A stretch of DNA of 9,088 nucleotides from Oscillospiraceae bacterium (GCA_009784765.1 WQXP01000033.1:1-9088), one strand, 5' to 3'. Positions 1 through 7,260 are shown, numbered from the stretch's first letter. Numbers and translations are program-made. Notes: generated from the letters alone by a model not told the origin.

Positions 1-1810
1 TCATGTTCGCAAGGAAAATTGACTTGCTCTTGTTTGCGTCTTCGGCCGCTTTACGCGATTTCTCTATTTCGGCGATATATGCTTTTTGTTCGCGTAAATC
101 GCGTGTATACCCGATTACAACATCGTCGTTGCCGTATTTTGCGCGAACAAGCGTGATTTCCGTGGGAATCAGCGTGCTTCCATCGGGCATTTTATGCACC
201 CACTCAAAGAAACAACTGCCATCTTCAAAGGCGAGTTTCAGCAGCCGCGCTGCCTCTTCTATGGATTTGCTTCCGTCGGGCTGAAACTCCGGCCAGCAGT
301 TGTGGAAACGCTCCCTATACATTTGCTTGCTCGGGAAGCCGTACAGCTTCATGCCGGACACGTTACAGTCAATCAGATTGAAATTTCTGTCCCAGATATT
401 TATTCCGAGGGGTGAGGTATCAAGCATCAGCATCAGCCGCTCTTGTATCGCTTTTGTTTCGCTTATGTCAGTCAAAGAACCCGCCACAAAGACAGTATTG
501 CCTTCATTATCACGGATTGCTTCGCCGCAAGCACGGAAATATGAATACACACCGTCTTTCTTGCGCAGGCGATATTCTACGTCAAAAGGGGTTTTCCCGC
601 TCCTGTCAAGTACATGGTCGGTAAAAACTTTATCTGATTTTTCTACATCGTCGGGATGGATTCTGCTTCTTACACTGTCGAGTACATTCGGAAAATCGCT
701 TTCTTTTTCATAGCCTAACAAACGCCTGAACTCATCAGACCATTTGAAAACATTCATAGGGTTGACTGAGTCTTCTTTCACTATTTCCGTTTCCCACAAC
801 CCGATATGTGTCGCTTTGACCATCAAATTAAGCTTCTTCAGCTGAAGTTCGTTCTGCTTGTGCGACTGTGCAAGCTCCTCCTGTGAACTCATTAAGCGGC
901 GTTCAATAATTCTTGAAAGAACCATCGCGATTGCAATACAAACCCCGAGTACAAGAAGCGTAATTGCCGCACCAATCACAAGGAGCGATATGATTTTACT
1001 GTCATCTTCCGCCGTGTCGTACCCTACGAAAACCATTCCCATAACCTGCCCGTCGATTCCGAACAACGGAATGACTTGAGCGAGCAAGTTACTGCCGAAA
1101 ACCTGCACGTTTCCTTCGTATATTTCCCCCGCCAATACTATTTCGCTGGCTTCTTCTAAAATCGTACCGCCTAAAGGATAAGTTCCGTCTGTATCAACAA
1201 GAGTTGTTGAAATCCGTTCGTCGCGTAAAAACGCACTTATTTCACACCCGGTGAGTTCTTTTAATCTGTGTGCAAATTCTTGAACATCTAACCTGAATCC
1301 TAAAGATATAACTCCGATTAAATTACCGCCGCTGTCGTAAACCGGCGTACCGGCATACACACCGAGGCGTATAACCGCCCCTTGCGTAATAACCGATGCA
1401 CGCTGCCCTTCCAAAGCCAATTTCACATGAGGTTGGTTAGAAACATTGTCCCCCGTCGTTTCGGGGGCGTGCCGCGTAATGATATAACCTTGGTTGTCAA
1501 TAATATTGCAAAAGTCAATCTGCGTCATAGTTTTGAGAGAGTTCGCCATGTAGATAATTTTGTCAATGTCGTCATTCACGAGTGCCTCAATCAAATCAGG
1601 ATTATTAGCCATTCCGATTGCCGCAACCTGTGCCTTGATTTCCATTTCGCGGAGTTCGTTTTCTAACACCGTTACAGCAGCTTCAATCTTGTCTTGCTTG
1701 GTGTTGTTTAATTCACGGCTGAAAATAAACAAAGACAGCGTAAGAACAGCCACCCCACACGCGACTGTCAAGGCGACCATGGATATAAGGATTCGTCTTC
1801 GTATATTCAT
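1..1810 (-). CDS. Membrane sensor histidine kinase with Cache and two PAS domains (C-terminus beyond window)
   Basis: The minus frame is open from ATG at 1810 to the left edge: 603 codons, no stop. Seen in order: TM helix at residues 7-30, extracytoplasmic Cache-type sensor about 32-270, TM helix about 272-298, short helical linker, PAS about 328-449 (GLWETE at 337-342; PAC motif VEYRLRKKDG at 411-420), second PAS about 452-570 (NIWDR, W473), then a charged coil ending SKSIFLANM at 603. That last string is the one that directly precedes the H-box of HisKA kinases (usually SHEIRTP), so the phospho-accepting His is predicted at residue 605, just outside the window. No HAMP is evident between TM2 and the first PAS. 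By family it should autophosphorylate on ligand binding and pass phosphate to a response regulator; this H-box type is common in hybrid kinases. The start is supported by GGAAGGAAG at 1816-1824. It follows an MCP gene whose Cache domain is related. Kinase identity is inferred from architecture because the catalytic domain is not visible. Confidence 0.88.
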   Translation of the reverse strand, partial: MNIRRRILISMVALTVACGVAVLTLSLFIFSRELNNTKQDKIEAAVTVLENELREMEIKAQVAAIGMANNPDLIEALVNDDIDKIIYMANSLKTMTQIDFCNIIDNQGYIITRHAPETTGDNVSNQPHVKLALEGQRASVITQGAVIRLGVYAGTPVYDSGGNLIGVISLGFRLDVQEFAHRLKELTGCEISAFLRDERISTTLVDTDGTYPLGGTILEEASEIVLAGEIYEGNVQVFGSNLLAQVIPLFGIDGQVMGMVFVGYDTAEDDSKIISLLVIGAAITLLVLGVCIAIAMVLSRIIERRLMSSQEELAQSHKQNELQLKKLNLMVKATHIGLWETEIVKEDSVNPMNVFKWSDEFRRLLGYEKESDFPNVLDSVRSRIHPDDVEKSDKVFTDHVLDRSGKTPFDVEYRLRKKDGVYSYFRACGEAIRDNEGNTVFVAGSLTDISETKAIQERLMLMLDTSPLGINIWDRNFNLIDCNVSGMKLYGFPSKQMYRERFHNCWPEFQPDGSKSIEEAARLLKLAFEDGSCFFEWVHKMPDGSTLIPTEITLVRAKYGNDDVVIGYTRDLREQKAYIAEIEKSRKAAEDANKSKSIFLANM

Positions 1811-1815
1811 GAAAG

Positions 1816-1824
1816 CTTCCTTCC
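1816..1824 (-). promoter_or_regulatory. Ribosome binding site of the sensor kinase gene
   Basis: GGAAGGAAG on the minus strand lies about 8 nt before ATG 1810. It matches the AAGGAAGG-type site of the neighbouring MCP gene and supports this start codon. Confidence 0.75.
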
Positions 1825-1833
1825 TTCACAGAT

Positions 1834-1873
1834 ACCGCAAAACCCTATGCAATGATTGCAAGAGTTTTGCGGT
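1834..1873 (-). other. Nested hairpin in the leader of the sensor kinase gene
   Basis: A perfect 10-bp inverted repeat (ACCGCAAAAC at 1834-1843 and its complement at 1864-1873) encloses a second perfect 5-bp stem (TGCAA at 1848-1852, TTGCA at 1856-1860) with a 3-nt loop. The structure ends about 10 nt before the kinase SD on the minus strand. No U-tract follows, so it does not look like a canonical intrinsic terminator. It could be an operator, a transcript-stability or processing element, or a translational control element. Confidence 0.55.
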
Positions 1874-1874
1874 T

Positions 1875-1905
1875 ATCATCTCATCTTAACTTAACTTGTT
1901 GTCAA
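1875..1905 (-). promoter_or_regulatory. Possible promoter for the sensor kinase gene
   Basis: On the minus strand a perfect -35 box TTGACA (1900-1905) is followed after 19 bp by a weak -10 candidate GATGAT (1875-1880, 4 of 6 matches). The predicted start, near 1868, falls inside the leader hairpin. The non-optimal spacing and weak -10 make this tentative; an activator might be needed, or the kinase may be read mainly from the MCP promoter. Confidence 0.3.
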
Positions 1906-1910
1906 GATTC

Positions 1911-1943
1911 GCCCTACGGACGGGCAAAGCCCGCCCTCTGGGC
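1911..1943 (-). repeat. GC-rich multi-hairpin segment after the MCP gene
   Basis: Four-base GCCC/GGGC blocks alternate here. They form a perfect CGGGC-aaa-GCCCG hairpin (1921-1933), a second GCCC-tct-GGGC hairpin (1933-1943), and a further GCCC block at 1911-1914 that can pair with either GGGC. It begins 17 nt after the MCP stop codon on the minus strand. No T-run follows in the direction of MCP transcription, so it is a poor intrinsic terminator. It may attenuate or protect the 3' end of the MCP message, or be a copy of a dispersed REP-like palindrome. Confidence 0.4.
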
Positions 1944-1959
1944 TTATCTCTTCTTTAGC

Positions 1960-3930
1960 TTATCTCAACCTAAACCGTGAAATCAATCCGCTCAACACTT
2001 CCGCCTGTCCGTTCATTTCCTCAGAAGCGGCGGCTGATTGCTCCGCCGTTGCCGAATTCTGCTGAACGACCTGCGTAACACCTGATACACCGGTGTTGAT
2101 TTGTTCGATTGCACCGTTTTGCTCTCCCGACGATTGTGCGATTTCGGCAATAATTTTCGCGCTTTCCCCGATTCCCGTAACAATCTCGTTAAGGCTTTCT
2201 GCCGTTTCGTTAGCGATTCGCGTGCCGAGTTCCGCTTTTTGTGCCGAGTTAGAAATAAGAGCCGCAGTTTCTTTCGCCGATTCCGCCGATTTAGCCGCAA
2301 GATTCCGCACTTCTTCCGCAACCACAGCGAACCCTTTACCCGCCTGCCCCGCACGCGCCGCTTCGACTGCGGCGTTAAGTGCAAGAATGTTGGTCTGGAA
2401 CGCTATATCGTCAATCGCCTTGATGACTTTGCTGATGTTTTGGTTGGCTTGGTTGATTTCGCTGACCGCCGTAATCATCTGCTTCATTTGATTGTTGCCT
2501 TTTTCGGCGTTCGCCATAATCGTGTCGGCAAGCTGAGCCGCTTCATTTGTCCGCGCTGTGTTCTCTTTGGTTTTAGCGGCAATGTCTTCAATAGACGCCG
2601 ACAATTCTTGAATCGTTGCCGCCTGCTCCGTTGAACCGCTCGCAAGAGCAGTCGCACCGTCGGCGATTTGGCTCGCCCCCGCTGTTACTTGTGAAGACGC
2701 ACTGTTGATTTCAGAGAACATAGCATTGAGGTTGTCAAGCACCTTCATCAGCGAATTTCCGATTGTATCGTCAGAGGAAAGCTTTTTCACGTTCACAGTC
2801 AAGTCACCGTTCGCGATTTGCTCTAACTCCTGTGAGGAAGCTACAATGTGGTCGATTAAACTGCCGCAGTCTTTGGTTAATTTCCCGATTTCATCGAGGC
2901 TCATCATGTTGCTCTCTAATATTCTTTCGTCTTCGGGCGAAACAGTAATGTCGCCCGTAGTCCCTGCTTTGTGCATGAACGCGGAAAGTTGTACAATCGG
3001 TTTGCTGATTCCGTTGGCGATTTTCAATATAATCAGCACAGCCAACACCAGCCCGACAACCCCGATTATGACACCGTTGCGTATCATAGCCATAACTGTC
3101 GAAGTCAGTGACGCACGCGGAACGCCGACAAAGATTGTCGCAAAGGTGTCGCCGTCAATGTTCAGCAGTGGTCTGTAGATTGCTTCATACTGCTCGCCTA
3201 AGACATTCGCAGTCCCGAAAAACGTCCGTCTTTCGGAGTTGACACGCTGATAGACTGCCGCCGACATCTGCGTTCCGACGACACGTTGCCCGTTCTGAAC
3301 AACAGTCGTGTTCACCCGCGTGTCCCCCGCAAATAGCGTTACCTCGGCGTTGAATTTCGCCTTCAACTCGTCCACGACTTCATCGGTGTCTAATCTGTAA
3401 CCCGCCGACAAAGCACCAACAATAACACCGTCAGCGTTATAAATCGGCGAGCCCGTATGGCAGATAACCAGCATATTTCCGCCCGACCCGAAAGACGTTG
3501 TAATCGTGCCGTTTAATGCTTCGCTGATACTGCGAACGCCGCTTATGTCCTGCCCGAAGTTGGTAGGGTCGGCGGTTCGTGCGAGTGCCGTACCGTCAGC
3601 CCCCGCGACAGTGAAATAGCTGATTCCGTAGCGGCTTACATAGGGCGTGAGGTAGCTGATAATCGCCGCCGTGTCTTCGGCTTCTACCGCCGCAACTAAG
3701 TTAGGGTTGCGTGCCATCGAAAAAGACGCGGCGTAAGTCGCTTGCTGTGCGTTGTCTAAGTAAGCCTCCAAGCTGTTGGAGAAAGCGTCGAGCTTGCTGC
3801 TGATTGTGTAGTCGCCAAAGCTTAAAAACTCAACGCTGGTGTAAATTGTCAGAACAGCAATCAGCACCACTAAAATAAGTGCAACGGGGAGAACGATTTT
3901 GTTTCGCAGTTTCAAATCCTTGAATTTCAT
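1960..3930 (-). CDS. Methyl-accepting chemotaxis protein with Cache sensor domain
   Basis: A 656-residue transmembrane chemoreceptor. Seen: short positively charged N-terminus, TM1 at 12-30, extracytoplasmic Cache-type ligand-binding region about 31-275 (core around [20 protein letters not shown] at 161-180), TM2 about 285-303, a HAMP about 304-365 followed by a second HAMP-like stretch (IANGDLTV at 372-379), then the long coiled-coil signalling domain to the C-terminus. The hairpin tip that binds CheA/CheW is intact ([20 protein letters not shown] at 509-528). Ala/Gln/Glu-rich methylation-type helices flank it (about 438-466 and 625-650). There is no C-terminal CheR-tethering pentapeptide. 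By family it clusters at the cell pole and controls CheA in response to a small molecule. ATG 3930 is preceded by AAGGAAGG and a near-consensus promoter. The kinase encoded downstream carries a related Cache domain, so a shared ligand class is inferred; the ligand itself cannot be read. Confidence 0.96.
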   Translation of the reverse strand: MKFKDLKLRNKIVLPVALILVVLIAVLTIYTSVEFLSFGDYTISSKLDAFSNSLEAYLDNAQQATYAASFSMARNPNLVAAVEAEDTAAIISYLTPYVSRYGISYFTVAGADGTALARTADPTNFGQDISGVRSISEALNGTITTSFGSGGNMLVICHTGSPIYNADGVIVGALSAGYRLDTDEVVDELKAKFNAEVTLFAGDTRVNTTVVQNGQRVVGTQMSAAVYQRVNSERRTFFGTANVLGEQYEAIYRPLLNIDGDTFATIFVGVPRASLTSTVMAMIRNGVIIGVVGLVLAVLIILKIANGISKPIVQLSAFMHKAGTTGDITVSPEDERILESNMMSLDEIGKLTKDCGSLIDHIVASSQELEQIANGDLTVNVKKLSSDDTIGNSLMKVLDNLNAMFSEINSASSQVTAGASQIADGATALASGSTEQAATIQELSASIEDIAAKTKENTARTNEAAQLADTIMANAEKGNNQMKQMITAVSEINQANQNISKVIKAIDDIAFQTNILALNAAVEAARAGQAGKGFAVVAEEVRNLAAKSAESAKETAALISNSAQKAELGTRIANETAESLNEIVTGIGESAKIIAEIAQSSGEQNGAIEQINTGVSGVTQVVQQNSATAEQSAAASEEMNGQAEVLSGLISRFRLR

Positions 3931-3971
3931 GGGTATAACCTTCCTTTTGATTATTATTTATGATGATATTT

Positions 3972-4000
3972 ATTATAACACATAAAAATGCAAAAATCAA
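3972..4000 (-). promoter_or_regulatory. Strong sigma70/sigmaA-type promoter of the MCP gene
   Basis: On the minus strand: -35 TTGATT (3995-4000), exactly 17 bp of spacer, then a perfect -10 TATAAT (3972-3977) preceded by TGT, giving an extended -10 (TGn). The predicted start is near 3965, leaving a leader of about 35 nt that contains the AAGGAAGG SD before ATG 3930. It is not a sigma28 (flagellar) promoter, so this receptor appears to be expressed by the housekeeping sigma factor. Confidence 0.75.
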
Positions 4001-4055
4001 GTATTTATAGAAAATTTGTTCTTACTGCAAGCCTGCGTACTGAATGAAACTCGTC

Positions 4056-4084
4056 TTGACAAATCACAGATTGTGTGATATAAT
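4056..4084 (+). promoter_or_regulatory. Perfect-consensus promoter, antisense to the 3' end of hflX
   Basis: TTGACA (4056-4061), exactly 17 bp, then TATAAT (4079-4084): a 12-of-12 match to the sigma70/sigmaA consensus at optimal spacing on the plus strand. Its predicted start near 4091 points into hflX in antisense. The spacer is a palindrome, ATCACA-gattg-TGTGAT (4063-4079), positioned like an operator between -35 and -10. The hflX stop codon (4064-4066) lies inside the site. No sense gene with a ribosome binding site follows on the plus strand, so the product, if any, would be an antisense RNA. Confidence 0.6.
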
Positions 4085-5167
4085 AGACAGCAGTTGCTCC
4101 AACCCCGCTCCTGTTTTGGCGGAAACCTTGAGCCGCGGCTCTCCCGAATTATCCGTCATGTTGCCGCTGTCAATCAGGTCACACTTGTTCAGAACCACGA
4201 TTACAGGGATTTCCGCCGCGCCGAGTTCTGCCAAAAGCTTTGCGGTAACTTCTGCTTTTTCGCGATATTCCGGGTCGGCAGCATCGCAGACGTGCAGGAT
4301 TATATCAGCCGCCGCCGCTTCCTCAAGGGTTGACTTAAATGCTTGAATCAAGTGGTGCGGCAATCGCCGAATAAGCCCGACTGTGTCAACAAGCATGATG
4401 TTTCGCCCGTCAGGCAAGGAGACATTTCTTGATAGGGGGTCGAGTGTTGCGAAAAGCCTATCCTCCGCGAGCGTGTCCGCGTTAGTCAGTGCGTTCAGGA
4501 GCGTTGATTTACCCGCATTGGTATACCCGACAATCGCGGCGGTGATTACGCCGTCTTTCTTGCGGCGCGTGCGGGAATAGCCTCGCCGCGTTTCGAGTTC
4601 GCGAAGCTCATCGGTGAGTTTTTCGATGCGGCGGCGAATGTGCCGCTTATCGCTCTCGAGCTTGGTTTCCCCCGGCCCGCGGGTGCCGATTCCTCCGCCG
4701 AGCCGCGACAGCGACGTTCCGAGCCCTGCGAGTCGCGGCAAGCGATACTTGAGTTGGGCGAGTTCGACTTGGAGTTTACCCTCCCGGGATTTCGCCCGCC
4801 CGGCGAATATATCGAGAATGAGCATAGTGCGGTCGATTGTTCGACGCTCCGTTGCTTTTTCGATGTTGCGGATTTGACCTGCGGACAACTCACAGTCGAA
4901 AATGAGCAGAATGTCGCTGTCCGCGTCGCTTTCGGCAAGCTGTTTGATTTCCTCAAGCTTGCCCTGCCCGATTGCAGTCGCCGCGTCTAATGACTTGCGC
5001 CGCTGAATTACAGTCGCGAAGACGCTTGCTCCTGCGGTTTTGGCAAGCTCTTCGAGTTCTGCGAGGGATATTTCGGCGGCTTCGGATTTGTCGCGCTCAA
5101 AGCTGATTCCTACAAGAATAGCAGAGGTTTGTTCAGGTTTTGATGTTTCGTGAATTTTCCTTGGCAT
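4064..5167 (-). CDS. hflX: GTPase HflX
   Basis: A 367-residue GTPase of the HflX family, which binds the 50S ribosomal subunit and splits stalled or hibernating 70S ribosomes. The N-terminal HflX domain (about 15-200) carries the glycine-rich family signature around GGGIGTRGPGETKLE (157-171) and a basic helical linker. The G domain shows G1 GYTNAGKST (214-222), G2-region FATLDP (239-244), G3 DTVG (261-264), G4 NKCD (327-330) and G5 SAK (349-351), all intact. At 367 residues it is on the short side for the family, ending soon after G5 with little C-terminal extension. ATG 5167 is preceded by a GGAAAGGAAA SD-like run. It diverges from nadB with 33 bp between starts. No clear intrinsic terminator follows, so read-through into the MCP gene is possible. 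A perfect-consensus promoter on the opposite strand overlaps its last codons. Confidence 0.96.
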   Translation of the reverse strand: MPRKIHETSKPEQTSAILVGISFERDKSEAAEISLAELEELAKTAGASVFATVIQRRKSLDAATAIGQGKLEEIKQLAESDADSDILLIFDCELSAGQIRNIEKATERRTIDRTMLILDIFAGRAKSREGKLQVELAQLKYRLPRLAGLGTSLSRLGGGIGTRGPGETKLESDKRHIRRRIEKLTDELRELETRRGYSRTRRKKDGVITAAIVGYTNAGKSTLLNALTNADTLAEDRLFATLDPLSRNVSLPDGRNIMLVDTVGLIRRLPHHLIQAFKSTLEEAAAADIILHVCDAADPEYREKAEVTAKLLAELGAAEIPVIVVLNKCDLIDSGNMTDNSGEPRLKVSAKTGAGLEQLLSIISHNL

Positions 5168-5200
5168 TTTTTACATTTCCTTTCCTAATCAGAGGTATTT
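5168..5200. promoter_or_regulatory. Divergent hflX/nadB start region
   Basis: Only 33 bp separate the two divergent ATGs, and both SD sites lie inside (minus-strand GGAAAGG near 5180; plus-strand AGAGG at 5191-5195). There is no room for a full promoter, so the promoters of each gene must lie within the other's 5' coding region. I could not pick a convincing -35/-10 pair for either; the best plus-strand candidate (TTGTCG at 5088, TACAAG at 5111, 17-bp spacer) matches only 4 of 6 bases in each box. Confidence 0.5.
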
Positions 5201-6436
5201 ATGAATTACGATGTAGTAATAATCGGAGCGGGAGCCGCGGGGCTTTACACTGCGATAAACCTTGCGGAGTTCGCGCCGCAGTTGCAAGTGCTTGTGCTTG
5301 CGAAGAAGTCTCTGCATATTTGCAACACTGCTATGGCGCAGGGCGGAATCGCCTTCGCCCTTGATGAAGCAGATGTTGAGGCGCATATCGCCGATACGCT
5401 CAAGGCGGGGGGATACGCGAATAACACGGAAGCTGTGCGAATTATGGTGGAGGGCTCTGCTCGTGAATATAAGGCATTGTGCGAACTCGGCATGGTTTTC
5501 GACAGCGATTGGGGATTAGAGGGAGGACACTCCCAACGCAGGATTGCTCATTGCAAAGACAGCACAGGCGCGGCTCTCATGGAGGTGCTTGGTGCGAAAG
5601 TCCGCGATTTGTCGAATGTAACGCTGCTTGAGAACACCGAGGTGTTCGCGGTTGAGCGCAGCAATGAACGATTCGCGATTTCGGCGCGCTGTGGACACCG
5701 CGCCCTACACTTCTATTATACCACAAAAGTATGTGTTTTGGCAACAGGCGGAATAGGAAAACTTTTCGATTTCACGACAAACTCGGAAATTGCCACAGGG
5801 GACGGCATTCGATTCGCGGAACAGCTCGGCGCGACACTCAAAGACATGGATTTAGTTCAGTTCCATCCGACGGGATTCTCCGACTCCGGTCGTCCTCCGG
5901 CTAACGCCTCCGGCGACCTCCGCGCGGCAGGGAAACCCTGCCTGCTTGGCACAGAAACGAGCGGCGTGGTTCTGCTAATCAGTGAAGCAGTTCGCGGAGA
6001 AGGCGCGGTTCTGCTGAACGAGAGGGGCGAGGAGTTCACCGACGAGCTTGCTCCCCGCGATGTTGTGTCGAAAGCTATACTAAGCGAAATAAATCAGCAA
6101 ATTTCGACGGATTGTGTATATTTAGATATAACACACAAGCCGCCCGAGTTCGTGAAAAAGCGATTTCCGTTCATATACGAGAAGCTCACGGAACATGGCT
6201 ATGACCTCACTCGCGACAGAATCCCGGTCCGCCCGTGCCAGCATTACCTCATGGGCGGAATCAGCACTGCTCTGAACGGGGCTACACTTGTCCCGAATTT
6301 GTACGCAGTCGGCGAATGTGCTTGCACAGGCGTTCACGGGAACAACCGCTTAGCGAGTAACTCTTTGCTTGAGGCGTTGGTGTTCGCACGTTTAACCGCT
6401 CAAACAATTGTAACGACAGGAGAAGAAAAATCATGA
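5201..6436 (+). CDS. nadB: L-aspartate oxidase
   Basis: A 411-residue FAD enzyme that oxidises L-aspartate to iminoaspartate, the first step of de novo NAD synthesis; NadA then condenses it to quinolinate. Seen: dinucleotide-binding GAGAAG (9-14) at the N-terminus, QGG (47-49), EGGHS (107-111), ATGG (181-184), HPTG (222-225), SEAVRGEG (261-268), APRDVV (284-289), PVRPCQHYLMGG (342-353), and the FAD-binding C-terminal block GECACTGVHGNNRLASNSLLE (371-391, first 20 residues GECACTGVHGNNRLASNSLL). The HxxGG-type and RGEG residues distinguish the fumarate reductase/NadB flavoprotein family. It stops just after the FAD domain and lacks the C-terminal helical domain of about 540-residue NadBs such as the E. 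coli one, so it is a short form. About 20 extra residues lie between HPTG and SEAVRGEG, encoded by a hairpin-bearing segment. SD AGAGG at 5191. It overlaps nadC by 4 bp. Confidence 0.95.
   Translation: MNYDVVIIGAGAAGLYTAINLAEFAPQLQVLVLAKKSLHICNTAMAQGGIAFALDEADVEAHIADTLKAGGYANNTEAVRIMVEGSAREYKALCELGMVFDSDWGLEGGHSQRRIAHCKDSTGAALMEVLGAKVRDLSNVTLLENTEVFAVERSNERFAISARCGHRALHFYYTTKVCVLATGGIGKLFDFTTNSEIATGDGIRFAEQLGATLKDMDLVQFHPTGFSDSGRPPANASGDLRAAGKPCLLGTETSGVVLLISEAVRGEGAVLLNERGEEFTDELAPRDVVSKAILSEINQQISTDCVYLDITHKPPEFVKKRFPFIYEKLTEHGYDLTRDRIPVRPCQHYLMGGISTALNGATLVPNLYAVGECACTGVHGNNRLASNSLLEALVFARLTAQTIVTTGEEKS
5884..5942 (+). repeat. Repeat- and hairpin-bearing in-frame segment within nadB
   Basis: CTCCGG occurs at 5884, 5895 and 5908, and CTCCGC at 5918, a spacing of 10-13 bp. 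They are followed by a perfect 7-bp hairpin, GGCAGGG-aaa-CCCTGCC (5926-5942). The segment encodes about residues 229-248, in the stretch between the conserved HPTG and SEAVRGEG motifs, where NadB relatives usually have only about 10-13 residues. It looks like a small in-frame insertion, though this rests on remembered family spacing rather than an alignment. Confidence 0.45.
6418..6422 (+). promoter_or_regulatory. Ribosome binding site of nadC inside nadB
   Basis: AGGAG lies 10 nt before ATG 6433, within the last codons of nadB. It fixes the nadC start and, with the ATGA overlap, points to translational coupling. Confidence 0.6.
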
Positions 6437-7260
6437 TTTTACCGAAATTGCCGCAGCATTACATTGACGACATAGTCAAAACCGCCCTTGCCGAGGATAT
6501 AAACTATATTGATGTCGCGACGGACTTTCTGTTCGACGCGAGCCATACTTCCCGCGCAGAGCTTGTCGCGAAAGAAAACGGCGTTCTGTCAGGGAGTTTA
6601 GTCGCGCATTTCGGCGGGAATGCGTCTTATTTGTTCTCCGACGGACAGTCCGTGAACAAAGGCGACATAATCGCGAAAATCCATGGCAATACGGCGGACT
6701 TGCTCAAGTATGAACGCAGTATGCTCAACATTTTACAACACATGAGCGGGATTGCCACCGAAACTCGACGCTATGTTGACGCAATCGCGGGGACGCGGGC
6801 GACTATTTGCGACACTCGCAAGACGCTCCCGGGGCTTCGGGCGATGCAGAAGTACGCGGTTTTGTGCGGGGGCGGGAAAAATCACCGTTATAATCTCAGC
6901 CAAGCGGCAATGCTCAAAGATAACCATATAGACGCTTGCGGAGGTATTACCCGGGCAATAACAGCGCTTCGTGAACGTGTCGGGCATATGGTGGCGATTG
7001 AAGTCGAAGTCCGTGATTTGGCACAATTACGAGAGGCATTAGACTGTCGCGCAGATGTGATTATGCTCGATAACATGAGCGTTGACATGATGCGAGAAGC
7101 AGTCGCGATTACCGCAGGGCGTACAAAACTCGAAAGCAGTGGAAACATCACACTCGAAAATGTGCGGCAAGTCGCCGAAACAGGCGTGGATATAATCAGC
7201 GTAGGGGCTTTGACGCATTCGGTGAAAGCTCTTGATATAAGCATGAGGTATGTTTCATGA
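6433..7260 (+). CDS. nadC: Nicotinate-nucleotide pyrophosphorylase (quinolinate phosphoribosyltransferase, carboxylating)
   Basis: A 275-residue cytoplasmic enzyme, full length for the family. It converts quinolinate and PRPP to nicotinate mononucleotide, CO2 and pyrophosphate, the step joining the de novo route to NAD. Seen: N-terminal open-sandwich domain with [11 protein letters not shown] (21-31) and KENGVLSG (47-54); [16 protein letters not shown] (94-109); then the barrel with TRKT (128-131), GGGKNHR (146-152), LKDNH (161-165), EVEVR (190-194), MLDN (211-214), ESSGNIT (234-240) and SVGALTHS (256-263). These cover the usual Arg/Lys/His substrate-binding and acidic metal/PRPP residues. 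Its ATG overlaps the nadB stop (ATGA), and its own stop overlaps the uvrB ATG the same way. Co-expression with nadB is therefore near certain. No nadA is visible on either side in the window. Confidence 0.97.
   Translation: MILPKLPQHYIDDIVKTALAEDINYIDVATDFLFDASHTSRAELVAKENGVLSGSLVAHFGGNASYLFSDGQSVNKGDIIAKIHGNTADLLKYERSMLNILQHMSGIATETRRYVDAIAGTRATICDTRKTLPGLRAMQKYAVLCGGGKNHRYNLSQAAMLKDNHIDACGGITRAITALRERVGHMVAIEVEVRDLAQLREALDCRADVIMLDNMSVDMMREAVAITAGRTKLESSGNITLENVRQVAETGVDIISVGALTHSVKALDISMRYVS
7245..7249 (+). promoter_or_regulatory. Ribosome binding site of uvrB inside nadC
   Basis: GAGGT lies 7 nt before ATG 7257, within the last nadC codons. It supports the start at 7257 and coupled translation across the ATGA overlap. 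Confidence 0.6.

Noticed and set aside
3..713. Plus-strand ORFs over the first 700 bases
   Set aside because: They are shadows of the sensor kinase gene, whose minus frame is uninterrupted for 603 codons and gives clear PAS motifs.
1834..1873. Reading the kinase leader hairpin as the MCP transcription terminator
   Set aside because: No T-run follows on the minus strand, and the kinase SD lies directly downstream, so a leader element fits better.
1942..1966. Direct repeat GCTTATCTC (1942-1950 and 1958-1966) spanning the MCP stop codon, possible target-site duplication
   Set aside because: Only 7 bp lie between the copies, so no element is present. It is most simply a small local duplication or chance.
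3931..4063. Possible intrinsic terminator between hflX and the MCP gene
   Set aside because: The spacer is A/T-rich, but I found no stable stem followed by a U-tract; GCAGGCTTGC is too imperfect.
4130..4141. Perfect 12-bp palindrome GAGCCGCGGCTC
   Set aside because: It lies wholly within hflX coding sequence, and a 12-bp GC-rich palindrome without loop or context is plausible by chance.
4044..4346. Plus-strand ORFs (4044-4346 and 4094-4333) near the consensus promoter
   Set aside because: The first starts upstream of the predicted transcript start, and the second starts with TTG about 3 nt after it with no SD. Both are antisense to the conserved HflX G domain and have no recognisable protein features.
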